A stretch of DNA of 64,000 nucleotides from Allobosea sp. 47.2.35 (GCF_024655635.1 NZ_JANLGI010000004.1:62001-126000); one strand, 5' to 3'; positions 41,776 through 54,803 are shown, numbered from the stretch's first letter. Notes: a model not told the origin generated them from the sequence alone. Translations and numbers: made by a program.

Positions 41776-44715
41776 TTAAGCCGCCTCGGTCGCCGCCGCA
41801 GCCGCCGCGCCCATCAGGCGCCGCGCTTCCGCTGCCGTCATCGGCTGGCCGAAGATGTAGCCCTGCGCGTATTGGCAGCCGAGCTGGTAGAGCTCGATCG
41901 CATCCGACTCGCTCTCGGCGCCCTCCGCGACGACATCCATCTGGAGATCGGCGGCGAGCTGCACGATCGAGCGCAGGATGACTGGCGGGCGGCCATTGCC
42001 CATCTGGCGCACGAAGCTCTGGTCGATCTTGATCGTGTCGAAGGGGAAGCGCTGCAGGTAGGACAGCGAGGAATAGCCCGTTCCGAAATCGTCGAGCGAG
42101 AGGCCGGCGCCGAGATCGCGGATGCGCTGCAGCATCTGCGCGGCATATTCCGGGTTCTCCATGACGAGACTCTCGGTGATCTCGAGCTTGAGCGTGCCCG
42201 GCAGCACGCGGCGGCGCCCGAGCACGGTCTTCACGTCATGCAGCAGGTCGTGGCGCAGCAATTGCCGGCTCGAGACGTTGACGCTGGCGAAGATCGGCGG
42301 GTCGACCTCCAGCGCCGCCTGCCAGGCTTCCAGCTCACGCGCCGTCTTGTCCATGACATAGACGCCGAGATCGACGATCAGCCCGGTCTCCTCGGCGATG
42401 GCGAGGAAATCCTGCGGCATCAGGCGGCCTTCGCGCGGATGGTCCCAGCGCACCAGCGCCTCGAACCCGGCGATGGTGCGGTCCTCCAGCCGGACGATCG
42501 GCTGGTACATGACCTGGATCTCGTTGCGTTCGATCGCCCGGCGCAGGTCGCTCTCCAGCGCGAGGCGGTCGTTGCGGTCGGTCCGCATCGCCGGCACGAA
42601 GACCTCGATCTTGTTGCCGCCCTGGCGCTTGGCATGGGCCATGGCGAGCTCGGCATTCTTCAGCGCGTCTTCCTTGCGCGAGGCCGGGGCCGGATCGAAC
42701 AGGGCGAGCCCGATCGAGGGTGTCAGCACGATCTCGCGCTCGGCATAGGTGATCGGCGTCGAGACGGCGCGGCGCACCAATTCGGCCAACGCCAGGATAC
42801 GCTCGGGGTCGCGCTCGGAGACCAGGATCATCGCGAAGGTGTCGCCGCCAATGCGGGCGAGCGTGTCCTGCGCCCGGAGCAGCCGGCCGAGGCGGCGCGC
42901 CAGCGTCAGCAGGATCGAATCGCCGGCCGAGAAGCCGACGGATTCGTTGACCTGCTTGAAGCGGTCGACATCGATGACCAGCACGGTCGGACGGATATTG
43001 TCGTCGGCGCGGGTGAAACCGAAGATCGCACCGAGCCGGTCCTGGAACAGCTTGCGGTTGGGCAGGCCGGTCAGGTTGTCATGGACGGCATCGTGCAGCA
43101 GGCGCTCCTGCGCGGTGCGCTGCTCGGTGACATCGGCCAGCGTGCCGATGACGCGGATGACCTCGCCGTCCGAGCCGATCACCGGCCGCGCTTTCACGTT
43201 GATCCAGTGATAGGCACCGTTGGCGGAGCGCAGGCGCAGGTCGAGATTGAGCTTGCCGCGGCGCTGCTCCAGCACGGCGTCGAGCGTGACGCGGTAGCGG
43301 TCGCGATCGGCGACATGCATATGCTCCAGCCAGCGCGCGGCGGAGCCTTCGAGCGCGCCCTTGGGCAGGCCGAGCAGCGTCTCGATCTGGGGGGAGACGA
43401 AGATCTTGTCGGAGCTGACATCCCAGTCGAAGACAAGGTCGCCCGAGCCGGAGAGGGCGAGCGCCCGGCGCTCCGTATCGGAGACCAGCCCCTGCGAGAT
43501 CGCGCCGCCGGCGAAGGCATGCTGGATCACGGTGAAGCCGATGAGCAGCACGATCAGGACGAGGCCGCCCAACAAGGCGGGCGCCACCAGATCGCGCTGG
43601 AACTGCCCGGTCACGGTGAAGCTCGCGGCGGTGACCCAGACGGCGAGCAGGAACCAGGTCGGGATCAGCATCACCGCGCGCTCGTAGCCATGCGTCGCCA
43701 GATGCACGACTAGGATGAAGCCGATCGCCGCGACGGCCGCGATCGAGATGCGCGCGATGCCGGACGCCATCGGCGCGTCGAAGACGGCAAGCCCGATCAA
43801 TCCGGCGAGGCCGAGAATCCAGAGCAGCGTGACGTGGCCATAGCGCACATGCCAGCGCGACAGGTTGAGATAGGCGAAGAGGAAGACGAGCAGCGTCGCC
43901 GCCAGTACCACCTCGGCACCGGCGCGATAGATGCGTTCGATCGCCGGTGTCAGCGGAAAGAGCCGCTGGAAGAAGCCGAAATCGAGGCCGGCATAAGCCA
44001 GGACCGCCCAGGCCAGCGCCGCGGCGGCCGGGAAGATCACCGCGCCCTTGACCACGAAGATGATGGTGAGGAACAGCGCCAGAAGGCCGGCGATGCCGAT
44101 GATGATGCCCTTGTAGAGCGTCAGGCCGTTGGTCTTCTGCCGGTAGGCCTCGGCTTCGTAGAGATAGAGCTGCGGCAGGTTCGGCGACTTGAGCTCGGCG
44201 ACGAAAGTGACCGTCGTGCCGGGGTCGAGCGTGATCAGGAAGACGTCGGCATCCGGGCTGGGCTCGCGGTCGGGCGAGAGACCCTGGCTCGCCGTCACCG
44301 CCTCGATGCGCTTGTCGCCGAGATCGGGCCAGACCACGCCGGAGCCGATCAGGCGGTGGAACGGCGCGACCAGCAAGCGGTCGATCTGCTCGTCGGAATC
44401 ATTGGTGAGCGCGAAGACGATCCAGTCCGGCCGCGCGCCGGCCTCTCGCGCCTTCACCGCGATGCGGCGGACGATGCCATCGGGTCCCGGCGCGGTCGAG
44501 ATCTGGATGACGTCGCCATCGGACTTGTTGCGCTCGACGACATTGGTCAGGTCGATGACGGGGGCATCGACGGGAACCCGCACCGCCTCGACGGCCTGGG
44601 CCGGCAGGACAGCGGCGCAGAACCACAGGAGAAGGCCGGCCAAGGCGAGGCCGGCCCGGAAGATGCGCTCGGAAATGGACAAGCTGTGCTCGGCTATCAG
44701 GCGGGAAGCGATCAT
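41776..44715 (-). CDS. membrane PAS-GGDEF-EAL protein, probable c-di-GMP phosphodiesterase
   Basis: A 979-residue signalling protein. Order: signal peptide, a periplasmic beta-rich sensor (about 35-190), seven hydrophobic helices (about 195-410, 7TM-DISM-like layout), a PAS domain (about 425-545), GGDEF (about 547-720) and EAL (about 725-975). The cyclase site reads GGDTF, so a metal-binding Glu is lost, but the inhibitory-site RxxD survives as RAQD five residues before it. The EAL domain keeps [23 protein letters not shown] and AEGAES. It should hydrolyse c-di-GMP, with the GGDEF part as a sensor. The later ATG at 44715 is chosen; the frame opens at 44796. Confidence 0.92.
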   Translation of the reverse strand: MIASRLIAEHSLSISERIFRAGLALAGLLLWFCAAVLPAQAVEAVRVPVDAPVIDLTNVVERNKSDGDVIQISTAPGPDGIVRRIAVKAREAGARPDWIVFALTNDSDEQIDRLLVAPFHRLIGSGVVWPDLGDKRIEAVTASQGLSPDREPSPDADVFLITLDPGTTVTFVAELKSPNLPQLYLYEAEAYRQKTNGLTLYKGIIIGIAGLLALFLTIIFVVKGAVIFPAAAALAWAVLAYAGLDFGFFQRLFPLTPAIERIYRAGAEVVLAATLLVFLFAYLNLSRWHVRYGHVTLLWILGLAGLIGLAVFDAPMASGIARISIAAVAAIGFILVVHLATHGYERAVMLIPTWFLLAVWVTAASFTVTGQFQRDLVAPALLGGLVLIVLLIGFTVIQHAFAGGAISQGLVSDTERRALALSGSGDLVFDWDVSSDKIFVSPQIETLLGLPKGALEGSAARWLEHMHVADRDRYRVTLDAVLEQRRGKLNLDLRLRSANGAYHWINVKARPVIGSDGEVIRVIGTLADVTEQRTAQERLLHDAVHDNLTGLPNRKLFQDRLGAIFGFTRADDNIRPTVLVIDVDRFKQVNESVGFSAGDSILLTLARRLGRLLRAQDTLARIGGDTFAMILVSERDPERILALAELVRRAVSTPITYAEREIVLTPSIGLALFDPAPASRKEDALKNAELAMAHAKRQGGNKIEVFVPAMRTDRNDRLALESDLRRAIERNEIQVMYQPIVRLEDRTIAGFEALVRWDHPREGRLMPQDFLAIAEETGLIVDLGVYVMDKTARELEAWQAALEVDPPIFASVNVSSRQLLRHDLLHDVKTVLGRRRVLPGTLKLEITESLVMENPEYAAQMLQRIRDLGAGLSLDDFGTGYSSLSYLQRFPFDTIKIDQSFVRQMGNGRPPVILRSIVQLAADLQMDVVAEGAESESDAIELYQLGCQYAQGYIFGQPMTAAEARRLMGAAAAAATEAA

Positions 44716-44792
44716 TCGAAGTTTAACGAAAAGCCCTATCGGCCGCTCATGGCAAGGGCAAGGCGAAGCGGGGCTGTGGTCAACCGCCGCCG

Positions 44793-45392
44793 TCACGGCC
44801 TGCTTCCGGGCAAGGTGTCGGTGGAGAGCGCGGCATAGAGCAGGTGGTCGGCCCAGTTGCCGTTGATCTTGAGATAGGCCCGCGCCAAGCCCTCGTGCTG
44901 GAAGCCGACGCGTTCCAGCAGGCGCCGCGACGGCTCGTTATTGGGCAGGCAGGCGGCCTCGACGCGGTGGAGCGCGAGGTCGGAGAAGGCGAAGCGCACG
45001 GCCCCGCGCACGGCCTCCGTCATATGGCCCTTTCCGGCATGACGCCGGCCCATCCAGTAGCCGAGCGTGCAGGCCTGCGCGACGCCGCGCCGGATCAGCC
45101 CCAGCGTCAGCCCGCCGATCAGGGTTTCCGTCCCCGTCTCGAAGATGAAGAGCGAATAGGCCTCGTCGGTCGAGATCTCGCGGGCCGCGCGCTTGGCGCG
45201 CAGCCGGAAGGAGGCGCGGGTGAGGTCGTCCTCGTTCCAGGTCGGCTCCCAGGGCGTCAGGAATTCGCGGCTTTCCATGCGCAGCAGCGCCCAGGCCGCA
45301 TGGTCGCTGGCCTGGGGCGCGCGCAGATAGAGGTTCGGCGTCCGGATCAGCGGGCGGCTCGGCGGCTCGCTCGGGAAACGGAAGAGCGCCAT
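44793..45392 (-). CDS. GNAT family acetyltransferase, RimJ/RimL type
   Basis: A 199-residue GNAT of the RimJ/RimL (ribosomal protein alanine N-acetyltransferase) group: [52 protein letters not shown] (acetyl-CoA loop) and [22 protein letters not shown]. The true substrate may be another protein or a small amine. It is 6 bases after the M16 peptidase gene and probably in the thrC-M16-GNAT operon. Confidence 0.9.
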   Translation of the reverse strand: MALFRFPSEPPSRPLIRTPNLYLRAPQASDHAAWALLRMESREFLTPWEPTWNEDDLTRASFRLRAKRAAREISTDEAYSLFIFETGTETLIGGLTLGLIRRGVAQACTLGYWMGRRHAGKGHMTEAVRGAVRFAFSDLALHRVEAACLPNNEPSRRLLERVGFQHEGLARAYLKINGNWADHLLYAALSTDTLPGSRP

Positions 45393-45398
45393 CGCCGG

Positions 45399-46739
45399 TC
45401 AGTCCGCCGCCCGGGCCGCGTGGCGCAGGCGCTTGGCCGGCGGCAGGCCATGGGTCGGGCCGACGGCTGCGATGGTCGGCTGGTGCCCGAGCAGCGAGCG
45501 GCCGGCGGCGCGCACGTCGTCGAGCGTCACCGCATCGAGCCGGGCGGCCAGTTCCTCGCGCGGGATCGCCCGGCCGAAGAGCAGGACCTGCCGCGCCATC
45601 TGCTCCAGCTTGCCGCCGGGGCTTTCGAGCGAGGCCAGCAAGCCGACCTTCATCTGGGCGCGGGCGCGAGCGACCTCGGCCTCGCTGACGTCTTCCGCCG
45701 CCTGACGCAGGCAGCCGAGCGCGACCTCGATCAGTTCGCCCGCATCCTCCGGCGCCGTGCCGGCCCCGATGCCGAAGACGCCGCAATCGGAGAAAGGCCA
45801 GTGGAACGCGTCGATCGCATAGGCGAGGCCGCGCTGCTCGCGCACCTCCTGGAACAGGCGCGAGGACAGGCCGCCGCCCAGCACCGAGGCGAAGATCTGC
45901 AGTGCGTAATGCTGGCCGCCCTTGAAGGGCAGGCCGGGCAGGCCGAGCACGAGATGGACCTGCTCCTCGTCGCTGCCGATACGGGCCTCGCCGCCGCGAT
46001 ACTCGCCGGCTTCGCGGGGAAGCGGCTTGATGGGAGCGGCCGGGAGCTTCGAAAGATGCTCTGTTGCCAGCGCGACGAGTTCGTCATGGTCGACCGCGCC
46101 GGAGGCGGCGAGCACCATGTTGCCGGCATGGTAGTTGCGGGCGAGATAGGCGCGGATCGCGTCGGGCGTGAAGCTTTTCACCGTCTTGGCGGTGCCGAGG
46201 ATCGGCCGGCCGATCGGCTGATCGGGGAAGGCCGCCTGCAGGAAGCGGTCATAGACGAGATCGTCCGGCGTATCCTGCACGGCCGAGATTTCCTGCAGGA
46301 TCACGCCCTTCTCGCGCTTCAGCTCCTCCTCGGTCAGGGACGGGGAGGTGATGATGTCGGCGAGGATATCGACGGCGAGCGCGAGATCCGAGCCGAGCAC
46401 GCGGGCGGTGTAGCAGGTATATTCGACGGAGGTCGCAGCGTTGAGATCGCCGCCAACGCTCTCGATCTCCTCGGCGATCTCGAGCGCGCTGCGCCGCGCC
46501 GTGCCCTTGAACGCCATATGCTCGAGCAAATGGGCAAGCCCATGCTCGTTCGGCAATTCGTCGCGTGCCCCAGCGCCGATCCAGATGCCGAGCGAGACGG
46601 TCGCGGCATGGTCCATCCGCTGCGAGACGACGCGCAGGCCCGAGGGCAGGGTGGTCAGCGCCACATCGGGGTCGTGAGACCCGTCTGGCCGTGCGGGCGC
46701 GGCCAGCTCGTGCTCGTCCATCGGGGCGGTCGCGCTCAC
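45399..46739 (-). CDS. M16 family zinc peptidase, processing-peptidase-like
   Basis: A 446-residue M16B peptidase related to the mitochondrial processing peptidase beta subunit. The zinc motif HLLEH is at 70-74, and the downstream Glu is in EEIESVGGDLNAATS or the following helix. The second half keeps SSRLFQEVREQRGLAYAI, so unlike the 0-2 kb pair this protein carries both the zinc motif and the Arg/Tyr segment. GTG at 46739 overlaps the thrC stop by four bases; ATG at 46721 is an alternative. The thrC-M16 pairing is widely seen in alphaproteobacteria. Confidence 0.93.
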   Translation of the reverse strand: MSATAPMDEHELAAPARPDGSHDPDVALTTLPSGLRVVSQRMDHAATVSLGIWIGAGARDELPNEHGLAHLLEHMAFKGTARRSALEIAEEIESVGGDLNAATSVEYTCYTARVLGSDLALAVDILADIITSPSLTEEELKREKGVILQEISAVQDTPDDLVYDRFLQAAFPDQPIGRPILGTAKTVKSFTPDAIRAYLARNYHAGNMVLAASGAVDHDELVALATEHLSKLPAAPIKPLPREAGEYRGGEARIGSDEEQVHLVLGLPGLPFKGGQHYALQIFASVLGGGLSSRLFQEVREQRGLAYAIDAFHWPFSDCGVFGIGAGTAPEDAGELIEVALGCLRQAAEDVSEAEVARARAQMKVGLLASLESPGGKLEQMARQVLLFGRAIPREELAARLDAVTLDDVRAAGRSLLGHQPTIAAVGPTHGLPPAKRLRHAARAAD

Positions 46740-48151
46740 GCCGCCGCCCCGCGCACGGCCCGCGCATGCTCGCGCACGAAGGTCTCGATCGTGCCGAGGT
46801 CGTTCGGCAGCAGGGTCACGCGCTCCTTGCGCTCCATCAGGTCGGCGAGATGGGCCGGAAGCGTAGGCTCCACTCCGCTCGCAGCCTTCACCGCCGCCGG
46901 GAACTTGGCGGGATGGGCGGTGCCGAGCACGATCATCGGCGTGGCGGAATCGCGCTTCAGCGCCTGCCGCGCCGCGCCGACGCCGATCGCGGTATGCGGA
47001 TCGAGCAGATAGCCGGCCTCGGTCCAGCTCTTCCTGATCTCATTGGCGATCTCGTCCTCGCTCTGCGAGGCCGCGTCGAACTCGCCGCGGATGCGCTGGA
47101 GCGGCTCGCCAGTGAACTCAAAGCGGCCGGATTGCTGCAGCGACTGCATCAGCCGGCGGACGGCTGCGCCGTCGCGGCCATGGGCCTCGAACAGCAGGCG
47201 CTCGAAATTCGAGGAGATCTGGATATCCATCGAGGGCGAGGTCGTCGCCTGGACGCCGCGCATCTCATAGGCGCCGGTCTCCAGCGTGCGCGCCAGGATG
47301 TCGTTGCTGTTGGTGGCGATGCCCAGCCGCTCGATCGGCAGGCCCATCTGCTTGGCGACCCAGCCGGCGAGGATATCGCCGAAATTGCCGGTCGGGACGG
47401 TGAAGGAGACCTTCCGGCCCGGCCCACCCAGTGAGACCGCTGCCGTGAAGTAATAGACCACCTGCGCCGCGATGCGGGCCCAGTTGATCGAATTGACGCC
47501 GGAGAGTCCGATCTCGTCGCGGAAGGCGTGATGATTGAACATCGCCTTCACGAGGTTCTGGCAGTCGTCGAAGGTGCCTTCGACGGCGATGGCATGGACG
47601 TTCTCGGCATCGACCGTGGTCATCTGCCGGCGCTGCACATCCGATACGCGGCCCTGCGGGTAGAGGATGAAGACATCGACGCTCTTCAGGCCCTTGAAGG
47701 CATCGATGGCCGCGCCGCCCGTGTCGCCCGAGGTCGCGCCGACGATGGTGGCGCGCTGGCCGCGCTGGCCGAGCACATGGTCCATCAGCCGCCCGAGCAA
47801 TTGCATCGCCACGTCCTTGAAGGCGAGCGTCGGGCCGTGGAACAGCTCCAGCACGAAGAGATTGTCGCCGATCTGCGTCAGCGGGCAGACGGCCGGGTGG
47901 CGGAAGCCGGCATAGGCCTGATGAATCATGCCCGAGAGCGCGCCGCTCTCGATGTCGCCGTCGGCCAGCGCGCCGAGCACGCGCTCGGCCACGGCCGTGT
48001 AGGGCTTCCCGGCGAAGCCCGCGATCTCCGCGGTGGAGAGTTTGGGCCAGCTCTGCGGCAAATAGAGTCCGCCGTCGCGGGCGAGCCCGGTCAGCAAGGC
48101 GTCGGAAAAGCTCAGCGCCGGGGCTTCACCCCGGGTGGAAACATGCAGCAC
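46736..48151 (-). CDS. thrC: threonine synthase
   Basis: A 471-residue PLP enzyme that turns O-phosphohomoserine into threonine. The PLP Lys112 lies in HGPTLAFKDVAMQLLG; GATSGDTGGAAIDAFKG, NVHAIAVEGTFDDCQ and VPTGNFGDILAGWVAKQMG follow. Length and sequence fit the longer bacterial/yeast type. It precedes the M16 gene with a four-base overlap. The kinase that supplies its substrate is encoded at 34.6-35.5 kb. Confidence 0.96.
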   Translation of the reverse strand: MLHVSTRGEAPALSFSDALLTGLARDGGLYLPQSWPKLSTAEIAGFAGKPYTAVAERVLGALADGDIESGALSGMIHQAYAGFRHPAVCPLTQIGDNLFVLELFHGPTLAFKDVAMQLLGRLMDHVLGQRGQRATIVGATSGDTGGAAIDAFKGLKSVDVFILYPQGRVSDVQRRQMTTVDAENVHAIAVEGTFDDCQNLVKAMFNHHAFRDEIGLSGVNSINWARIAAQVVYYFTAAVSLGGPGRKVSFTVPTGNFGDILAGWVAKQMGLPIERLGIATNSNDILARTLETGAYEMRGVQATTSPSMDIQISSNFERLLFEAHGRDGAAVRRLMQSLQQSGRFEFTGEPLQRIRGEFDAASQSEDEIANEIRKSWTEAGYLLDPHTAIGVGAARQALKRDSATPMIVLGTAHPAKFPAAVKAASGVEPTLPAHLADLMERKERVTLLPNDLGTIETFVREHARAVRGAAA

Positions 48152-48222
48152 GGTCTTGGCCTCGGTGATCTCAGCCTGATGCTATAGGCCGGTCCGGCGC
48201 TTTGGGCAAAACCGTTGCGCGC

Positions 48223-48990
48223 TCAGCTTGCCGCCGTGCCCTTCCTGGTCTGCCAGACCCAGGCCGCGAACACCCCGAGCAGCGTCAGCGCCAGCCCGAA
48301 CCAGGTCAGCGCATATTGCAGGTGGTTGTCCGGAATGCGGGCGATCAGCTCGCGGACATCGACGCCGGCCGGCGGCGTCATGCCGTCGCCCTCGCGGGCT
48401 GCTTCCAGATAGAACGGTGCGGGCGGCTGGCCGAGTGCGGCCGCGATCGCGGCGGGGTCGCGCGTGTAGAACTCACGGATCGCCGGCAGGTCCTGCGGGG
48501 TGAAGCTGTTGCGGACTTCCGGTGCGCGCAGGAAGCCCTTGATCGTGTCGGGACCGCTGGCCGGGCCGATCTGACCGAGCCGCGCTTCCGGTACGAAACC
48601 GCGATTGACCAGGATGACCCCGCCATCCTCCAGCTTGAACGCCTGGAAGACCCAGCGCCCGAAGCCGGACAACTGGCGGCTGCCGGGTGGGCCGGCGGCG
48701 ATCGTGGTGCGCACCCCGGCGATCCGGTCGTCGATATAGCTGCCCTTCGCGACGACATGGGTCAGGTCGAGCGCGGCGGGGTCGAGCTTCGCCCAGCTGG
48801 CGCTCGGCGGCATCGGGGCCGGTTTTCCGGCTGCCTGTTCCTGAAGGCGGTCGATATAGGCGTGCTTCTCACCCATGCGCTGGAGCTGCCAGGTGCCGAG
48901 CGTGCACAGCACCACCGTGCCGATGACGGTCAGCAGCGTCGGCAGCAGCAGGCCGGGTTTGTGGGGAGCGGGGGACGACGCGGCGGTCAC
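48223..48990 (-). CDS. SURF1 family cytochrome oxidase assembly protein
   Basis: A 255-residue SURF1 protein that helps insert heme a into cytochrome oxidase subunit I. Two membrane helices flank a periplasmic domain: LPTLLTVIGTVVLCTLGTWQLQRM near residue 16 (with GTWQLQR, the family signature) and YALTWFGLALTLLGVFAAWVW near 228. ILVNRGFVPEA and NHLQYALTWF are conserved. GTG at 48990 overlaps the stop of DUF983 by four bases. It belongs to the cox gene block. Confidence 0.92.
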   Translation of the reverse strand: MTAASSPAPHKPGLLLPTLLTVIGTVVLCTLGTWQLQRMGEKHAYIDRLQEQAAGKPAPMPPSASWAKLDPAALDLTHVVAKGSYIDDRIAGVRTTIAAGPPGSRQLSGFGRWVFQAFKLEDGGVILVNRGFVPEARLGQIGPASGPDTIKGFLRAPEVRNSFTPQDLPAIREFYTRDPAAIAAALGQPPAPFYLEAAREGDGMTPPAGVDVRELIARIPDNHLQYALTWFGLALTLLGVFAAWVWQTRKGTAAS

Positions 48991-49361
48991 GATTCGCGCC
49001 TGCCTTCCTCGGCCTTGTGGGCATATTGCAGGGCGACGGCGAGCCCTTTCATCGGCCTGAGCAGGCCGAGGCAGAGCACGATGGCCAGCGGCAGCCACAG
49101 CAGCATGTGCAGCCAGATCGGCGGCTCGTAGGCGATTTCGACATAAAGCGCCGCGCCGAGCACGATGAAGCCGGCGATCAGCATGATGAACACGGCCGGG
49201 CCATCGGCCGAGTCGGCGAACTTGAAGTCGAGCCCGCAGGCGCTGCAGCTTGGCTTGAGCTTGAGGAAGCCATCGAACAGTGCGCCCTCGCCGCAGCGCG
49301 GGCAGCGACCGGCCAGCCCCGTCGAATAGGGGGAGGGCAGTGTAGGTTTAGGACCGGCCAT
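48987..49361 (-). CDS. DUF983 domain-containing zinc-ribbon membrane protein
   Basis: A 124-residue protein with an N-terminal zinc ribbon (RCPRCGEGALF and SCSACGLDF, four Cys) and two membrane helices (FIMLIAGFIVLGAALYVEI and LHMLLWLPLAIVLCLGLL). DUF983 genes are regular members of alphaproteobacterial cox clusters. A role in oxidase assembly is presumed, but not known. It is coupled to the SURF1 gene. Confidence 0.88.
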   Translation of the reverse strand: MAGPKPTLPSPYSTGLAGRCPRCGEGALFDGFLKLKPSCSACGLDFKFADSADGPAVFIMLIAGFIVLGAALYVEIAYEPPIWLHMLLWLPLAIVLCLGLLRPMKGLAVALQYAHKAEEGRRES

Positions 49362-49441
49362 CGCAGCCTCCCAGAGCATCGAGCCGAAAGCTGGAGCGTG
49401 GCTTCCGGCCAAGGCGATGCGCAATCAAAGGGCCTAAGCAG

Positions 49442-49467
49442 GAAAGGCGGCCTCGCGGCCGCCTTTC
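49442..49467 (-). terminator. hairpin terminator after ctaE
   Basis: GAAAGGCGGCC and GGCCGCCTTTC form a perfect 11-bp stem with a TCGC loop, 35 bases past the ctaE stop. The T-rich side on the minus strand is short (TTTCCTGCTT), so readthrough into DUF983 is possible. Confidence 0.65.
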
Positions 49468-49501
49468 GTCAGACGAAACCGCGAGAGCGCGGTCAGCGGC
49501 G

Positions 49502-50362
49502 TCAGTGCCCGGCGGCAGGCGCGCCCGCTGCCCAGACATAGATCGCGGCGAACAGGAACAGCCAGACCACGTCGACGAAGTGCCAGTACCAGGCGGCGAA
49601 CTCGAAGCCGAGATGCTGGTCCGGCTTGAAGTGGCCGAGATAGGCCCGGTACAGGCAGACCGCCAGGAAGATTGTGCCGATGATGACATGCGCGCCGTGG
49701 AAGCCCGTCGCCATGAAGAAGGTGGCGCCGTAGATATGGCCCTTGAAGCCGAAAGTGGCGTGCGAATACTCGTAGGCTTGGCAGATCGTGAACAGGACGC
49801 CGAGGATCACGGTCAGCCACAGCGCCTGCTTCAGGCCGGCGCGATCGTTGTTGATCAGGGCGTAATGCGCCCAGGTCACGGTCGTGCCCGAGGTCAGCAG
49901 GATCAGCGTGTTGAGCAGCGGCAGATGCCAGGGATCGAAGGTCTCGATGCCCTTCGGCGGCCAGTGCCCGCCGGTGAAGTCGTAGCGCAGGTAGTTGATC
50001 TGCTCGCCGGCGAAGAGGCTGGCATCGAAGAAGGCCCAGAACCAGGCGACGAAGAACATCACCTCGGAGGCGATGAACATGATCATGCCGTAGCGGTGAT
50101 GGAGCTGCACCACGCGGGTGTGGTGGCCTTCCTTCTCGGCCTCGCGGATCACGTCCATCCACCAGGCGAGCATGGTGTAGAGCACGCCGAGCAGACCGGC
50201 ACCGAAGACGAGCGGGCCGAGCTGCATGCCGCCGACCGGCATGGCCTTCATCCACATCACCGCGCCGATCGCCATGATCGTCGCGCTGGCGGCGCCGACG
50301 AGCGGCCACGGGCTCGGATCGACGAGGTGGTAATCGTGGTGCTTCGTATGGGCCCCGGCCAT
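49502..50362 (-). CDS. ctaE: cytochrome c oxidase subunit III
   Basis: A 286-residue seven-helix subunit of the aa3-type oxidase in the inner membrane. It begins with HDYHLVDPSPWPLVGA, and has HTRVVQLHHRYGMIMFIASEVMFFVAWFWAFF-type helix three (GMIMFIASEVMFF), GATFFMATGFHGAHVIIGT and WYWHFVDVVWLFLFAAIYVW. The Glu in ASEVMFF is the conserved one. It follows ctaG by 53 bases, at the end of ctaB-coxF-ctaG-ctaE. Confidence 0.97.
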   Translation of the reverse strand: MAGAHTKHHDYHLVDPSPWPLVGAASATIMAIGAVMWMKAMPVGGMQLGPLVFGAGLLGVLYTMLAWWMDVIREAEKEGHHTRVVQLHHRYGMIMFIASEVMFFVAWFWAFFDASLFAGEQINYLRYDFTGGHWPPKGIETFDPWHLPLLNTLILLTSGTTVTWAHYALINNDRAGLKQALWLTVILGVLFTICQAYEYSHATFGFKGHIYGATFFMATGFHGAHVIIGTIFLAVCLYRAYLGHFKPDQHLGFEFAAWYWHFVDVVWLFLFAAIYVWAAGAPAAGH

Positions 50363-50415
50363 CGTATTCAGTCTCCGCGTACGGCTTGTTGCCGCGCTCG
50401 TGGTCTAGCGTGGTT

Positions 50416-51027
50416 CTACAGTTTCGGATTGCCCGCGTCACCCTTGACGGGGCCGGCCTTGTCCTCCGCGACGGGCTGGCCCGACTTGGAGGCGAAATAG
50501 GTATAGGACAGCGTGATCGCGTGGACCCCGTCGAGCTCGCGGTTTTGAGCGATTTCGGGGTCGATATAGAACACTACCGGCGCCTCGAAGCTCTCGCCGG
50601 GTTTCAGCGTGTGCTCGGTGAAGCAGAAGCACTGGATCTTGACGAAATAAGCCGCGCCCTTCTCGGGGGCGACATTATAGGTCGCGATGCCCGTGACCGT
50701 GCGGTCCGAGCGATTCGTCATCTTGTAGAACACGGTCTGGGTCTCGCCGACCCTGACCTTGATCTCCGGGCTTTCCGCCTCGAACTTCCAGCCGAGCCCC
50801 GGCGCGACATTGGCGTCGAAGCGCACGGCCATCGTGCGGTCGAGGATCTTGCCGGCGCCGGCCGTGCCGGTCATCGGCGTGCCGCCGAAGCCGGTGACCT
50901 TGCAGAACAGGTCATAGAGCGGCACCGCCGCGAAGGAGGCGCCGAGCATCCCAAAGGCGACACCGGCGCAGATCAGCGCGGTGCGCGCCGGATTGCCCTT
51001 GCGTGGCTGGGGTACGGGCGCCGTCAT
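50416..51027 (-). CDS. ctaG: cytochrome c oxidase copper-assembly protein CtaG (Cox11)
   Basis: A 203-residue Cox11-type copper chaperone that loads CuB of subunit I. One N-terminal membrane helix (ALICAGVAFGMLGASFAAVPLYDLFCKVTG in parts: FAAVPLYDLFC) is followed by a periplasmic domain whose copper ligands lie in KIQCFCFTEHTL. The ATG overlaps the coxF stop by one base (TGATG); a GTG one codon earlier is also possible. Both arrangements imply translational coupling. Confidence 0.95.
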   Translation of the reverse strand: MTAPVPQPRKGNPARTALICAGVAFGMLGASFAAVPLYDLFCKVTGFGGTPMTGTAGAGKILDRTMAVRFDANVAPGLGWKFEAESPEIKVRVGETQTVFYKMTNRSDRTVTGIATYNVAPEKGAAYFVKIQCFCFTEHTLKPGESFEAPVVFYIDPEIAQNRELDGVHAITLSYTYFASKSGQPVAEDKAGPVKGDAGNPKL

Positions 51028-51200
51028 CACAGCGGCCGATTCAGGATCGCGGGACCGGTCTTCACCAGCGTGACCACGAAGAAGAAGATCACGAGCCCGC
51101 CGAGCACCAGTGCGAGCGCGATGGAGCGGCGGCGGCGGCGCGCCATATCCTCGGGCGAGAACGGTGCGGGGGCGACTTGCTGCTGACGCTGCTCGCTCAT
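51027..51200 (-). CDS. small cox-operon membrane protein (CoxF-like)
   Basis: A 57-residue protein too short for a 60-residue cutoff. An N-terminal charged region, [20 protein letters not shown] and five Arg, leads to one membrane helix, [20 protein letters not shown]. Position and form match the small CoxF-type protein found between ctaB and ctaG in Rhizobiales oxidase operons. Its ATG overlaps the ctaB stop by four bases, and its TGA overlaps the ctaG ATG by one. Confidence 0.85.
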   Translation of the reverse strand: MSEQRQQQVAPAPFSPEDMARRRRRSIALALVLGGLVIFFFVVTLVKTGPAILNRPL

Positions 51201-52141
51201 CCGATCACCTTCGGCAGCGCCCACATCAGCCCGAAGCCGTTCTCGACGATCAGGACGGCGAACAGCAGGAACAGATAGAGGATCGAGAAGCCGAACAGCG
51301 ACCAGCAGGCCTTGGTCGCGGCGGGACCCTCGGTTCGCAGCCAGACCTGGATCGACAGGCCGATCATGACGAGGCCGGTCGAGACCGAAACAGCGAGATA
51401 GAGCAGCCCGCCGAAGCCCATCAGTGCCGGCAGCACGGCGACCGGGGCCATGATCAGCGAATAAAGCACGATCTGCCGGCGCGTTGCGGCCGGGCCAGCG
51501 ACATTCGGCATCATCGGGATGCCGGCGCGGGCGTAGTCGCCCGATTTCACCAGTGCCAGCGCCCAGAAATGCGGTGGGGTCCACAGGAAGATGATCGCGC
51601 ACAGCACGATGGAGTGCCAGCCGAAATCGCCGGTCACGACCGCTTCGCCGATCATCGGCGGGAAGGCGCCGGCGGCACCGCCGATCACGATGTTCTGCGG
51701 CGTCCAGCGCTTCAGCCACATCGAATAGACGACGGCGTAGAAGAAGATGGTGAAGGCGAGCATCGCCGCGGCGAGCGCGTTCGCGACGAGGCCAAGCACC
51801 AGCACGGAGCCGATCGAGAGCGTCAGCCCGAAGGCCAGCGCTTCCGAAGGCAGGATGCGGCCCGACGGGATCGGCCGCTTGGCGGTGCGGCTCATCAGCG
51901 CGTCGATATCGGCGTCGTACCACATGTTGAGGCAGCCGGACGCGCCTGCTCCGACCGCGATCGCGAGCAGCGCGGCAAGGCCGAGCACGGGATGCACCGA
52001 GCCCGGTGCGGTTGCCATGCCGGTCAGCGCCGTCACGATGACCAGCGACATCACGCGCGGCTTCAGCAGCGCGAAGAAATCGCGCGCTTCGCCGGTGGAG
52101 GCTGTCAGGCTCTCGGTGCGGGTCTCGAACGCAGCAGACAT
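51197..52141 (-). CDS. ctaB: protoheme IX farnesyltransferase
   Basis: A 314-residue UbiA-superfamily enzyme that converts heme B to heme O for the oxidase. Asp-rich motif one is [21 protein letters not shown] near residue 72. The conserved [12 protein letters not shown] and [16 protein letters not shown] are present, with about nine membrane helices. The [11 protein letters not shown] at 52141 is chosen; the frame is open to 52279 without a good start. It lies 141 bases after ctaD. Confidence 0.95.
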   Translation of the reverse strand: MSAAFETRTESLTASTGEARDFFALLKPRVMSLVIVTALTGMATAPGSVHPVLGLAALLAIAVGAGASGCLNMWYDADIDALMSRTAKRPIPSGRILPSEALAFGLTLSIGSVLVLGLVANALAAAMLAFTIFFYAVVYSMWLKRWTPQNIVIGGAAGAFPPMIGEAVVTGDFGWHSIVLCAIIFLWTPPHFWALALVKSGDYARAGIPMMPNVAGPAATRRQIVLYSLIMAPVAVLPALMGFGGLLYLAVSVSTGLVMIGLSIQVWLRTEGPAATKACWSLFGFSILYLFLLFAVLIVENGFGLMWALPKVIG

Positions 52142-52282
52142 CAGTCCAATCGTCTTCGTACTCTTGTGAACCGCGCCGGGGCGCGGGGTCTTCGCGGCGT
52201 GGTTGCCGCCCGTCTCCGGAACGCTCTTTGGAGCGCTCGGGGGAAGGGCGGCGGCGGGCCCTAGGGCCCGCCGCCTCAAATC

Positions 52283-54803
<2,521 letters not shown>

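Noticed and set aside
41872-43713. 613-residue plus-strand frame inside the PAS-GGDEF-EAL gene
   Set aside because: Antisense shadow; the opposite strand encodes intact domain motifs.
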